A stretch of DNA of 34,082 nt from Aquificota bacterium (GTDB taxonomy: Bacteria > Aquificota > Aquificia > Aquificales > QOAS01), in NCBI GenBank assembly GCA_013154305.1, contig JAADCT010000061.1, positions 1 through 34,082 of the forward strand. Reading direction: 5' to 3'. Below, piece after piece: positions 1 to 6,926 of the stretch. Below the pieces are notes generated by a model. The model searched no databases and was not told where the DNA came from. It saw nothing but the letters and a program-made list of their open reading frames with translations. Each line of letters opens with the position of its first letter. Within the stretch, counting starts at the first letter, position 1. A program made the translations under genes and the position numbers.

Positions 1-499
1 CGTCTCCCCTCGTTGCGCCCCTGACAAAAAGGTCGTCCTTGTAAACGAGGGCTATACCCGCCCCGTCGTACTTTGGCTCGACGGCGTATTCTACTTTGTC
101 AACGCCGAGAATTTTTTTGACGCGGCGGTCCCACTCCCTCAGGTCCTCGGGCGAGTAGGTGTTGTCGAGCGAGAGCATCGGCGTCAGATGCTCGACGACG
201 GGGAATTCTTCGGTAATGTCGCTGGCGACCCGCTGGGTTGGGCTGTCGGGGGTAACCAGTTCGGGAAACCTTTGCTCAAGCTTCTTCAGGGCCGCAAAGA
301 GGCGGTCGTAGTCGTAGTCGCTGATAACGGGGTTGTTCTCAACGTAGTACTTGTAGTCGTGGAAGCGGATGACCTCCCTGAGGTCCTCGACGACCCTTTT
401 GGCCTCCTCCTTGTCGGTAATCTTTTCTATTTGGTCCAACTTTTCCAGGAGTTCGTAGGTCTTTTCGAGGAGTTTCTTCTCCTGCTCCTTGGAGTACAT
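1..499 (-). CDS. ligA: NAD-dependent DNA ligase, N-terminal part (runs off window)
   Basis: LigA seals nicks in duplex DNA during replication and repair, using NAD+ to adenylate itself. 166 codons are visible. The N-terminal Ia domain carries the NMN-binding pattern (HDYKYYVENNPVISDYDYD, about residues 47-65). The start of the adenylation domain follows with PDSPTQRV (84-91), MLSLDN (108-113) and the nucleotidyl-transfer motif KYDG, so Lys143 is the predicted adenylated residue; the family consensus is KxDG. The OB, zinc, HhH and BRCT parts lie outside the window. The ATG at 499 is preceded by a usable AAAGGTG and lies 5 nt after the Toprim gene stop, so the two probably share a transcript. 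Identity is confident; completeness cannot be judged. Confidence 0.95.
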   Translation of the reverse strand, partial: MYSKEQEKKLLEKTYELLEKLDQIEKITDKEEAKRVVEDLREVIRFHDYKYYVENNPVISDYDYDRLFAALKKLEQRFPELVTPDSPTQRVASDITEEFPVVEHLTPMLSLDNTYSPEDLREWDRRVKKILGVDKVEYAVEPKYDGAGIALVYKDDLFVRGATRGD

Positions 500-504
500 C
501 ACCT

Positions 505-864
505 TTAATAATTTGGCCTGAGGACCTCGAGGAGGTTTTCCACCTCCTCCACCCCGAGCCGTTTGAGGTAGTCGCGGAAGGACCCGTCGACGGTAATACC
601 CTGACCTTCCAAAAACCTCTTTAGGTTTTTAAAAGTTTTCTCCCCCTGCTTGTCGGCGTCGGTCAGGAGGACCACCTCGGTGACCTCCTCCGGAAGCTCC
701 TCCAAAAGGTCGGCGTAGCTCCTTCCCCCCAGAGTGTAGAGGTTTTTAATTCCGAACCTCCGAAGGAGGGCCTCGTCCCTCCTTCCCTCCACTATCACCG
801 GAACCGAGCGGGAGCGCTCCCTCAAACGGGTCAAAAACTCCCGCAGGACCTCCGCGCGGTCCAT
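505..864 (-). CDS. Small stand-alone Toprim-domain protein (RNase M5 / UPF0292-like)
   Basis: A 119-residue protein that is essentially one Toprim fold. The conserved glutamate is in IVEGRRDE (about residues 24-31) and the metal-binding pair in LLTDADKQGE (about 66-75). Toprim domains bind Mg2+ in primases, topoisomerases, OLD nucleases and RNase M5. The motif style (VEGRRDE, then TDAD..GE) resembles the N-terminal half of RNase M5 (RnmV) and the archaeal UPF0292 family, but the C-terminal part of RNase M5 is missing. It sits 5 nt before ligA, suggesting a DNA or RNA processing role. The ATG at 864 has no Shine-Dalgarno; a GAAAAT hexamer at 873-878 lies 8 nt upstream. The exact substrate is unknown. 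Confidence 0.8.
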   Translation of the reverse strand: MDRAEVLREFLTRLRERSRSVPVIVEGRRDEALLRRFGIKNLYTLGGRSYADLLEELPEEVTEVVLLTDADKQGEKTFKNLKRFLEGQGITVDGSFRDYLKRLGVEEVENLLEVLRPNY

Positions 865-904
865 CGGAAACGATTTTCACCCGAAGGGAAAATAGAAAAG
901 GTTG

Positions 905-1696
905 ATGCCCTATGAATTGGTGGCCGAAGTCCTCTCCAACCGCCCCCTTTCGGGAATAACCTGGGAACTGAAGCTCCGGGCGCACCCGATAGCCGAGGAA
1001 AGCCTGCCCGGCCAGTTCGTTATGCTCGACACCAAACCGACCGAAGTTGAGGACTACGACCCGCTGAACCGCCGCCCCTTCGCCGTTGGCGACGCCGAAG
1101 GCGCCCAAATAACGATTTTTTACGACGTCGTGGGAAGGGGAACGAGGAAAATAGCCCGCCTGACGGCGGGGGATTCGGTAAGACTTCTCGGTCCCCTCGG
1201 CGACGGCACCTTTCCCCTCTACGGTGACCGGACGGCCGTCGTGGTGGCCGGCGGAATAGGCGCCTCCGGCGTAAGCCTCCTCGTCCGTCGCCTCGCCGAA
1301 AGGAAGGTTCCCACCGTGGTCCTCTACGGGGCCCGCAGCAGGGAATACCTCTCCCTCAAAGAATGGTTCGAAAAAATTTCCCGAAAAGGAGTCGAGGTTC
1401 GCTTTTACACCGACGACGGTAGCTTCGGAAAAAAGGGCTTTCCCCTGCAGGACCTCGACGAGTTCGTTCAAAATCCCGAAAAGGTCGTCGTCTACGCCTG
1501 CGGTCCCAAGCCGATGCTGAGGGCCCTTAAGGAAAAGGCCGAAAAACTGAACTTGGAAACCTACCTCTCCCTCGACCGCCGCATGGCCTGCGGTTGGGGC
1601 GTTTGCCTCGGATGCGTCGTCAAAACGACCGCCGGCTACGAGAGGGTTTGCAAGGAGGGACCCGTTTTCGAGGCCCGAAAACTTGTTGACTTTTGA
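905..1696 (+). CDS. pyrK: Dihydroorotate dehydrogenase electron transfer subunit
   Basis: PyrK passes electrons from dihydroorotate oxidation by PyrD to NAD+ through FAD and a [2Fe-2S] cluster (class 1B enzyme, cytosolic). The ferredoxin-reductase layout is complete: an FAD-binding NRRPFAV (about residues 55-61), a nucleotide-binding GGIGAS, the YACGPKPML segment, and a C-terminal cluster motif with four cysteines in ACGWGVCLGC...ERVC. Length, 263 residues, is normal. ATG at 905 is preferred over the TTG immediately before it (902). No pyrD lies alongside, so the partner is encoded elsewhere. The stop codon overlaps the candidate promoter of the following tRNA genes. Other NAD(P)H:acceptor reductases (sulfide dehydrogenase beta, NfnA) look similar but usually differ in context. 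Confidence 0.85.
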   Translation: MPYELVAEVLSNRPLSGITWELKLRAHPIAEESLPGQFVMLDTKPTEVEDYDPLNRRPFAVGDAEGAQITIFYDVVGRGTRKIARLTAGDSVRLLGPLGDGTFPLYGDRTAVVVAGGIGASGVSLLVRRLAERKVPTVVLYGARSREYLSLKEWFEKISRKGVEVRFYTDDGSFGKKGFPLQDLDEFVQNPEKVVVYACGPKPMLRALKEKAEKLNLETYLSLDRRMACGWGVCLGCVVKTTAGYERVCKEGPVFEARKLVDF

Positions 1697-1715
1697 CCCC
1701 TCCGGGGTCTATAAA
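1686..1715 (+). promoter_or_regulatory. Candidate sigma-70 promoter for the tRNA-Leu pair, with an inverted repeat in the spacer
   Basis: TTGACT (1686-1691), an 18-nt spacer and TATAAA (1710-1715) lie just upstream of the tRNA at 1731. A second register, TTGACC (1693-1698) with TTAATA (1716-1721), is possible. A perfect inverted repeat GACCCC-TCC-GGGGTC (1695-1709) starts inside the pyrK stop codon and fills the spacer; it could be a pyrK terminator stem or an operator. This is a consensus match only. Confidence 0.45.
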
Positions 1716-1730
1716 TTAATACTTTGGTAA

Positions 1731-1815
1731 GCCGGAGTGGCGGAACTGGCAGACGCGGGGGATTCAAAATCCCCTGGGCCTCGCGCCCGTGCGGGTTCGA
1801 CTCCCGCCTCCGGCA
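1731..1815 (+). tRNA. tRNA-Leu (CAA anticodon)
   Basis: An 85-nt cloverleaf. Acceptor GCCGGAG pairs with CTCCGGC (1808-1814), followed by discriminator A1815. The anticodon stem GGGGA/TCCCC holds the loop TTCAAAA, giving anticodon CAA. A long variable arm of class II type and a T-loop GGTTCGACTCC are present. The 3' CCA is not encoded. It is the first of two tandem tRNA-Leu genes. Confidence 0.95.
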
Positions 1816-1848
1816 TCACCCCAAGATTCCTTTCCTTCGGTCCCAGAA

Positions 1849-1932
1849 GCGGGAGTGGCGGAACTGGCAGACGCGCCGGACTTAGGATCCGGTGCCCGTA
1901 AGGGCGTGCGGGTTCGACTCCCGCCTCCCGCA
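1849..1932 (+). tRNA. tRNA-Leu (UAG anticodon)
   Basis: An 84-nt class II tRNA. Acceptor GCGGGAG pairs with CTCCCGC (1925-1931), followed by discriminator A1932. The anticodon stem CCGGA/TCCGG holds the loop CTTAGGA, giving anticodon TAG. The variable arm is GTGCCCGTAAGGGCGT-like and the T-loop GGTTCGACTCC matches the preceding tRNA. CCA is not encoded. It ends 19 nt before the tmk ATG, with no terminator between. Confidence 0.95.
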
Positions 1933-1951
1933 TGGAAAATTTCCTCCTTAG

Positions 1952-2548
1952 ATGTTCGTAGTCTTTGAGGGTATCGACGGAACCGGCAAGACCACCCTCT
2001 CCAAAATGCTGGCGCATTTTCTGGCCAAAAGGGGGATAAAGACCCTTTGGACGCGCGAACCCTACAGCCCCGAACTGCGGGAGTTTCTGCTCAAAACTGA
2101 GCTTTCCCCTTGGGAGGAAACCTTTCTCTTTTTGGCCGACCGCGGCCGCCACGTGAGGGAGCTGATAAAGCCGAAACTGGAGGAGGGTTTTACGGTCGTT
2201 TCCGACCGCTTTTACCTTTCCACTTTGGCCTATCAAGGTTTCGGAAGGGGTCTGCCCCTCGAAGAACTCAAAAACTTAAACCGAAAAGTGACGGAAAACC
2301 TAAAACCCGACCTGGTTTTCGTCCTCGACCTTCCGCCCGAGGAGGCCCTAAAGAGGTCGGGAAAAACCGGCCAATCCGCCGACAGGTTTGAAAAACTCGA
2401 CTTTTTGAAAAAGGTCAGGGAGGGTTTTTTAAAACTGGCGGAAGAAGAAGAAAATACCTTTCTAATAAATGCCGGGGAAAATCTACATTCGGTTTTCGGA
2501 AAGGTTTTAAAAATACTCGACGATAGACTGTCTAAAAGTCAAGCTTAG
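1952..2548 (+). CDS. tmk: Thymidylate kinase
   Basis: Phosphorylates dTMP to dTDP with ATP, an essential cytosolic step of dTTP synthesis. The 198-residue protein has the P-loop EGIDGTGKTT (residues 6-15), the nucleotide-binding TREP, and the DRFYLSTLAYQG segment (about 87-98) that is the family signature. The usual length is 200-215. No Shine-Dalgarno precedes the ATG; only 19 nt separate it from the mature 3' end of tRNA-Leu(UAG). tmk is therefore probably on the same primary transcript as the tRNAs, and tRNA 3' processing would leave a very short leader. The downstream hypothetical gene follows after 12 nt. Confidence 0.95.
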   Translation: MFVVFEGIDGTGKTTLSKMLAHFLAKRGIKTLWTREPYSPELREFLLKTELSPWEETFLFLADRGRHVRELIKPKLEEGFTVVSDRFYLSTLAYQGFGRGLPLEELKNLNRKVTENLKPDLVFVLDLPPEEALKRSGKTGQSADRFEKLDFLKKVREGFLKLAEEEENTFLINAGENLHSVFGKVLKILDDRLSKSQA

Positions 2549-2560
2549 AATTATCAATTA

Positions 2561-3025
2561 ATGGATTCTTGGGTTTGGGCGGTGGGTTTGGGCGCGGTGG
2601 TGGGGGGAGGAACGCTCCTCCTGCTGGTGCGCCGCTCCCGCCGAAGGACCGCGGAGGAAGAGGAATACTACGAGGTGGTGGAGGAGGATGAAGTTCCCTT
2701 CCGCGTAAAGGAGGAGGAAAACGAGTGTCCCGAAAGCGTTAAGAAAAAACTTCTCGAATACCAGTCGAGGCTCTTCAAAGAGGCCCACAAGGTTTACCTC
2801 GTAATCACCAACGCCTTTCAGGGAAAAACCCTCCCCCCGCACGTCAAGGAGGAGCTGGAGACCTTCTTAAGGAGCTACAACCGCATAAAGGAACTGAGGG
2901 AGGAGATAGAGGTCTATCCCTTCGGCGACTGCGATAAGGTATTCCACCTCAAGTTCAACTTCTATCAGAAACTCATAAAGGAGACGGCAAAAAGGCTGAT
3001 GCTGATGGCCCGTTCCCTCCGCTGA
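2561..3025 (+). CDS. Unknown membrane-anchored acidic/helical protein
   Basis: I do not recognise this 154-residue protein. Residues 5-23 form one hydrophobic helix followed by an Arg cluster (RRSRRR), indicating a single-pass anchor with the rest in the cytoplasm. An acidic stretch (about 31-55, Glu-rich with two Tyr) leads into a charged, mostly helical domain (60-154) with two cysteines (ECPES, FGDCDK). The gene follows tmk by 12 nt and its stop lies only 3 nt from the convergent dapF stop. A TAGAAT hexamer (2546-2551) lies 9 nt before the ATG and no Shine-Dalgarno is visible, so it may have its own leaderless promoter. It is real by frame length and typical codon use. Confidence 0.7.
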   Translation: MDSWVWAVGLGAVVGGGTLLLLVRRSRRRTAEEEEYYEVVEEDEVPFRVKEEENECPESVKKKLLEYQSRLFKEAHKVYLVITNAFQGKTLPPHVKEELETFLRSYNRIKELREEIEVYPFGDCDKVFHLKFNFYQKLIKETAKRLMLMARSLR

Positions 3026-3028
3026 GCC

Positions 3029-3874
3029 CTACTCTTCAAAAATTTCAAAGCTCAGCGTTCCGTCGAAAACCTTGTAAACCTTTCCCTCCAGGTAAACCTT
3101 TTCCAGGTTTTCGTCAAAGTCGACGACCAGAACCTCTCCCCCTTTGGTGTGGACCTTAACCGGCTTCTCCTTTACCAGACCCTTGAGGTAGGCGATGATG
3201 GCGGCGGCCGTCGAGCCGGTGCCGCAGGCGAGCGTCTCGTCCTCGACGCCCCTTTCGTAGGTCCGAATGGCGATTCGGTCCCCGCCGAGGGTCTTTATGA
3301 AGTTCACGTTCGTCCCCGAGGGGGCAAACATTTCGTGATACCTTATTTGGGAACCGAACTTTTTAACGTCAAAGGTCTCCAGGTCCTCGCGGTAGACCAC
3401 CACGTGGGGAACGCCGGTGTTCAGAAAGTGTCCCGTCAGTTTGGCGTCCGCCAGCGGAATTTCGAAGTCGGTCTTTAGGCCGAAGGGTTTGGTCAGCTGA
3501 ACCTTTACCACCCTTCCGCCCTCTTTAATCCACGCCTCTATTACGCCGGCCAAAGTTTCAAACCTCACGTGCTCCTTTTTGACTATTCCCTTTTCGTAGG
3601 CGAAGCGGACGGCACAGCGCGAGCCGTTTCCGCACATTTCGGCCACCGAACCGTCGGCGTTGAAAAAGCGCCACTTAAAGTCGTTTTCCGGACTTTCGGG
3701 TTCCTCTATCAGGATTAAACCGTCGGCCCCCACCCCCGTGTGGAAGGCGCAGAGTTTCCGGACGAAGGTGGGAAGGTCGATACCCAACTCCTCCACCTTG
3801 CGGTCGACCTTTCCGTCGCGGTTGTCTATCAGAATAAAGTCGTTTCCGGCGCCCTGGCACTTGGTGAATTCCAT
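3029..3874 (-). CDS. dapF: Diaminopimelate epimerase
   Basis: Converts LL- to meso-diaminopimelate for lysine and peptidoglycan synthesis, without cofactor. At 281 residues it has the N-terminal KCQGAGNDF, the first catalytic cysteine in MCGNGSRC (Cys81) and the second in LACGTGSTAA (Cys217). The ATG at 3874 is chosen because the family begins MEFTKCQGAGNDF; the in-frame extension to 3928 would run into the divergent gene at 3899. Only 24 nt separate the two divergent starts, leaving no room for long leaders. No other lysine gene is nearby. Confidence 0.95.
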   Translation of the reverse strand: MEFTKCQGAGNDFILIDNRDGKVDRKVEELGIDLPTFVRKLCAFHTGVGADGLILIEEPESPENDFKWRFFNADGSVAEMCGNGSRCAVRFAYEKGIVKKEHVRFETLAGVIEAWIKEGGRVVKVQLTKPFGLKTDFEIPLADAKLTGHFLNTGVPHVVVYREDLETFDVKKFGSQIRYHEMFAPSGTNVNFIKTLGGDRIAIRTYERGVEDETLACGTGSTAAAIIAYLKGLVKEKPVKVHTKGGEVLVVDFDENLEKVYLEGKVYKVFDGTLSFEIFEE

Positions 3875-3898
3875 AACTGTTTTTAGGTTATTCGGCTT

Positions 3899-4636
3899 AT
3901 GAGGATTTTGCTCCTTAGCGACGTTCACGCCAACCTGGTGGCCCTCGAGGCCGTTTTAAAGAGCGCAAAAAAACTCGCGTACGACAAAATCTTTTGCGCC
4001 GGCGACCTGGTGGGCTACTACCCCTGGCCCAACGAGGTGGTCGAGTGGGCAAAAGGGAGCGTCGACGTGTGCGTTATGGGAAACCACGACGCCGTCGTCG
4101 CCGGTCTCGTCGACCCCGCAACCTTTTCCGGACCCGCCCGGGCCGCCATTTCGTGGACCGACCGGGTTTTGACCGACCGAAACAGGAGGTATCTGAGCTC
4201 CCTCCCCCTGAAGGTGGAATTCGAGGCTTTTGGAAAAAACGCCCTGGTTCACGACACGCCGCTCAGACCCCTTTCGATGGAATACGTCCTTTCCCCCTTC
4301 GAGGCGGCCGAAATTTTTGAAAAAACCGACTACGGGAGGGTTTTCTACGGCCACACCCACGTTCCGGTCGTCTTTGAAGGGTCCGAAAGGGGGGTCGTCG
4401 GCCTCAAACCCGAAGGGCTCTTTTTCCTAAAGTCGGAAAATCGCTACCTGATAAATCCCGGAAGCGTGGGCCAACCCCGCGACGGCGTTCCCAAGGCCTC
4501 CTTCGCCCTCTGGGACCTGGAGGAGGACGCGCTTTACTTCGAACGGGTTGAGTTCGACGTGGAAAAGGTAATAAGGGAGTTGAAGGCCAAAGGCCTTCCC
4601 TTGGAACTGGGCTACCGCCTCTACGAGGGTTATTGA
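3899..4636 (+). CDS. YfcE/MJ0936-type calcineurin-like metallophosphoesterase
   Basis: A 245-residue predicted cytosolic phosphodiesterase with two metals. The blocks appear in the standard order: LSDVHAN (Asp8, His10), CAGDLVGYYP, MGNHDAV, and YGHTHVP, followed by the NPGSVGQPRDG signature typical of the single-domain YfcE-like family. This family cleaves model phosphodiesters or nucleotide substrates; the natural substrate is unknown and the call stays generic. It is divergent from dapF. Its 3' end overlaps the convergent pgk 3' end by 7 nt (4630-4636). There is no clear Shine-Dalgarno. Confidence 0.88.
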   Translation: MRILLLSDVHANLVALEAVLKSAKKLAYDKIFCAGDLVGYYPWPNEVVEWAKGSVDVCVMGNHDAVVAGLVDPATFSGPARAAISWTDRVLTDRNRRYLSSLPLKVEFEAFGKNALVHDTPLRPLSMEYVLSPFEAAEIFEKTDYGRVFYGHTHVPVVFEGSERGVVGLKPEGLFFLKSENRYLINPGSVGQPRDGVPKASFALWDLEEDALYFERVEFDVEKVIRELKAKGLPLELGYRLYEGY

Positions 4637-5835
4637 GTGCGGTCGTCGAGGACCTCCAGGCAGGGAAGGGGATTGCCCGAAAGGAGCTCCAAAAAGGCTC
4701 CCCCCCCGGTGGAAACCCAACTGATGGCGTTGTAGACGCCCGCCTTGTGGATGGCGTAGTCGGTGTCGCCGCCGCCGGCGATGGTCAGGGCCGGACTTTC
4801 GGCCACCAATCTGGCAATTCCGAAGGTTCCCTCCTTAAAGCGGTCGAGCTCGAACACCCCCATGGGACCGTTCCAAATAATCGTCTGGGCGTCGGCCAAA
4901 ATCTCCTCGGCCAGCTTCAGGGAGGCGGGACCGATGTCGAGACCCATCCACCCGTCGGGAATTTCCTGCCAGGCCACCAGTTTGGTGGGGGTGCTGTCGG
5001 AAACTTCCCTTCCGATTAAAAAGTCGACGGGCAGGTAGAGCTTTACGTCAAGCTTTTTGGCCACCTCCAAAATGTCGCGGGCGGTGTCGAGAAGCTCGTC
5101 CTCGACCAGCGAGCTTCCCACCCCGTAGCCCATCGCCTTGAGAAAGGTAAAGGCCATGGCCCCCCCGATGAAAATCTTGTCCACCCTCTTTAGGAGGTTT
5201 TTAATGACCGCCAGTTTGGAGGAAACCTTGGCACCGCCGAGGATGGCAACGACCGGCCTTTGGGGGCTCAAGAGCGCCTTCGTAAAGTAGGTGATTTCCT
5301 TCTCGAGGAGAAAACCCATAACGGCGGGCTTCAAAATTTGGGGAACCAAGTAGGTGGAGGCGTGACGCCGGTGGCAGGTTCCGAAGGCGTCGCCCACGTA
5401 AAAGTCGCCGAGCTTGGCCAATGCCCTCGCAAATTCGGGGTCGCCCTTGGTCTCGCCCTCGTGAAAGCGTAGGTTTTCCAAGAGGACCACCTCGCCGGGT
5501 TTGGCCTCGGAGACGACCCTTTCGGCCTCGGGCCCCACGCAGTCGGGCGCAAACTTCACCTCCTGGCCCAAAAGGCGCGAAAGCCTCTTGGCAACGGGCC
5601 GGAGCGAGTAGCGCTCGTCGCGCCCTTTGGGTCGCCCCAGATGCGACATCAAAACGACCGTCGCACCCTGGTCCAGCAGGTATTCAATCGTGGGAAGGGC
5701 CGCCCGAATGCGCAGGTCGTCGACGATGTTTCCCTGCTCGTCGATGGGAACGTTAAAGTCCACGCGGACCAACGCCCGTTTGCCGCGGGCGTCGACGTCC
5801 CTTAAAGTTTTCTTGGTAAGCATAAGCTCAATCAT
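4630..5835 (-). CDS. pgk: Phosphoglycerate kinase
   Basis: Interconverts 1,3-bisphosphoglycerate and 3-phosphoglycerate with ADP/ATP; in an autotroph it would work mainly in gluconeogenesis. It is full length (401 residues), with RVDFNVP near the N terminus, the substrate-binding SHLGRPKG, the hinge and nucleotide elements ILGGAKVSSK and NGPMGVFE, and the C-terminal GGGDTDYAI and STGGGAFLELLSG. A second in-frame ATG at 5823 (MLTKKTLRDV) is the more family-like start; neither has a Shine-Dalgarno. The gene begins 1 nt after the waaA stop, consistent with a cstA-waaA-pgk transcript. Confidence 0.95.
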   Translation of the reverse strand: MIELMLTKKTLRDVDARGKRALVRVDFNVPIDEQGNIVDDLRIRAALPTIEYLLDQGATVVLMSHLGRPKGRDERYSLRPVAKRLSRLLGQEVKFAPDCVGPEAERVVSEAKPGEVVLLENLRFHEGETKGDPEFARALAKLGDFYVGDAFGTCHRRHASTYLVPQILKPAVMGFLLEKEITYFTKALLSPQRPVVAILGGAKVSSKLAVIKNLLKRVDKIFIGGAMAFTFLKAMGYGVGSSLVEDELLDTARDILEVAKKLDVKLYLPVDFLIGREVSDSTPTKLVAWQEIPDGWMGLDIGPASLKLAEEILADAQTIIWNGPMGVFELDRFKEGTFGIARLVAESPALTIAGGGDTDYAIHKAGVYNAISWVSTGGGAFLELLSGNPLPCLEVLDDRTQ

Positions 5836-5836
5836 T

Positions 5837-6910
5837 TTAAGTTGCCAAAAAAGGGAGCTCCCGGCGGTAGCAGTTCAGAACCTCCCTTGAAAGGTCCCTT
5901 AAGGAACCCTTCGCCCTCGGGGGGTTTTTAAAAACTTGGACCACCCTGAGGGCCAGCTCCCTCCAATCCTTCACCGGAAAGGCGAGGCCGAGTTTCCTTA
6001 AAATCCCCTCGAGGTCGCGAAACTTGTCCACGAAGGGACCGTAAAGGACCGGTTTTCCGAAGTAGGCCGGTTCGAGGAGGTTGTGGCCCCCCACCTTTAC
6101 CAAACTGCCGCCGACGAAGGCCGCGTCCGCTGCGCGGTAAAAGTTTAAAAGCTCGCCGAAGGTGTCGACGACCAAAACTTTTCCCTTAAAGGTGCCCGAG
6201 ACCGAACTCCGGAGGGCCGCCTCCCCTTCGGGGAAAAAGGAGAGGGTCAGCTTAAAAACCTCCCCCGCCCGCGTGGGATGGCGGGGTGCCAGGACCAAAA
6301 CGGCGTTCGGAAACCGTTTTAAAACCTCCTTAAAGGCGGTCAAAATTTCCCTCTCCTCGGGCGGGTGGGTGCTTCCGGCCACCCAAACCTTCGTCCCTTC
6401 GGGAAAGGAGAGGTTCAGTTCGCCTTCGGGCGGCTTCAGCACCGCCTTGAGGTTCCCGCAGGGGACCAAAACTTCGGACCTTACGCCCAAGCTCTCAAAC
6501 CTCTCACAGGTTTCTTCGTCCTTGCACAGGATTTTCCGAAAGGTGTTTAGCTTCGGAACGAAAACGCCCCTAAAAAACCTCAGAAAGCCGTAGCTTCGGT
6601 CGCTCAGGCGGGCGTTTACGAAAAACTTGGCCTCCACCGGGGCCCCCAAAAGGGCCGGATAGCGGTCGCCCTCCACCAGGAGGAGAACCTCCGGTTTTTC
6701 CTCCTTCAGCAGTTTTGAAACCTTCAGCCCGACCGGGGGAAAGAGCTTGTAAACCCTTCGGTCGGAAAGCTTTGACCTCAAAAACCCCTCCGCCCGGGGG
6801 GAGGAGAAGGACAAAAACCACTCGACCTCGGGGGAAAGGAGTTCCAAAAGCGGTCGGACCGTATTGAATTCCCCCACCGAGGGGGCGTGAACCCAAACCT
6901 TAGGACCCAT
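5837..6910 (-). CDS. waaA: 3-deoxy-D-manno-octulosonic acid (Kdo) transferase, short form
   Basis: WaaA adds Kdo from CMP-Kdo to the lipid A precursor at the inner membrane, the first core-sugar step of LPS. Recognised by KVWVHAPSVGEFNTVRPLLE near the N terminus, the central VAGSTHPPEE and LAPRHPTR, and the donor-site segment VGGSLVKVGGHNLLEPA near the C terminus. At 358 residues it lacks the N-terminal transmembrane helix of the enterobacterial enzyme; short forms are known in Aquificales. The start at 6910 is chosen because sequence further upstream is just cstA read in another frame. The ATG is 16 nt after the cstA stop with no Shine-Dalgarno, so translational coupling is likely. lpxA lies elsewhere in this window. 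Confidence 0.88.
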   Translation of the reverse strand: MGPKVWVHAPSVGEFNTVRPLLELLSPEVEWFLSFSSPRAEGFLRSKLSDRRVYKLFPPVGLKVSKLLKEEKPEVLLLVEGDRYPALLGAPVEAKFFVNARLSDRSYGFLRFFRGVFVPKLNTFRKILCKDEETCERFESLGVRSEVLVPCGNLKAVLKPPEGELNLSFPEGTKVWVAGSTHPPEEREILTAFKEVLKRFPNAVLVLAPRHPTRAGEVFKLTLSFFPEGEAALRSSVSGTFKGKVLVVDTFGELLNFYRAADAAFVGGSLVKVGGHNLLEPAYFGKPVLYGPFVDKFRDLEGILRKLGLAFPVKDWRELALRVVQVFKNPPRAKGSLRDLSREVLNCYRRELPFLAT

Positions 6911-6926
6911 CGATGAAAGAAAGAGG

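Noticed and set aside
1090-1112. GACGCCGAAGGCGCC dyad resembling the GAA-loop terminators
   Set aside because: It is inside pyrK coding for Asp-Ala-Glu-Gly-Ala, with a short stem and no T-run.
1709-2236. A 175-codon minus-strand frame across the tRNA genes
   Set aside because: It reads through two clear tRNA genes and the tmk coding region.
3853-3872. TGGCAC-containing match to a sigma-54 promoter
   Set aside because: The second half (TTGCA/T at correct spacing) is missing and it lies inside dapF coding sequence.
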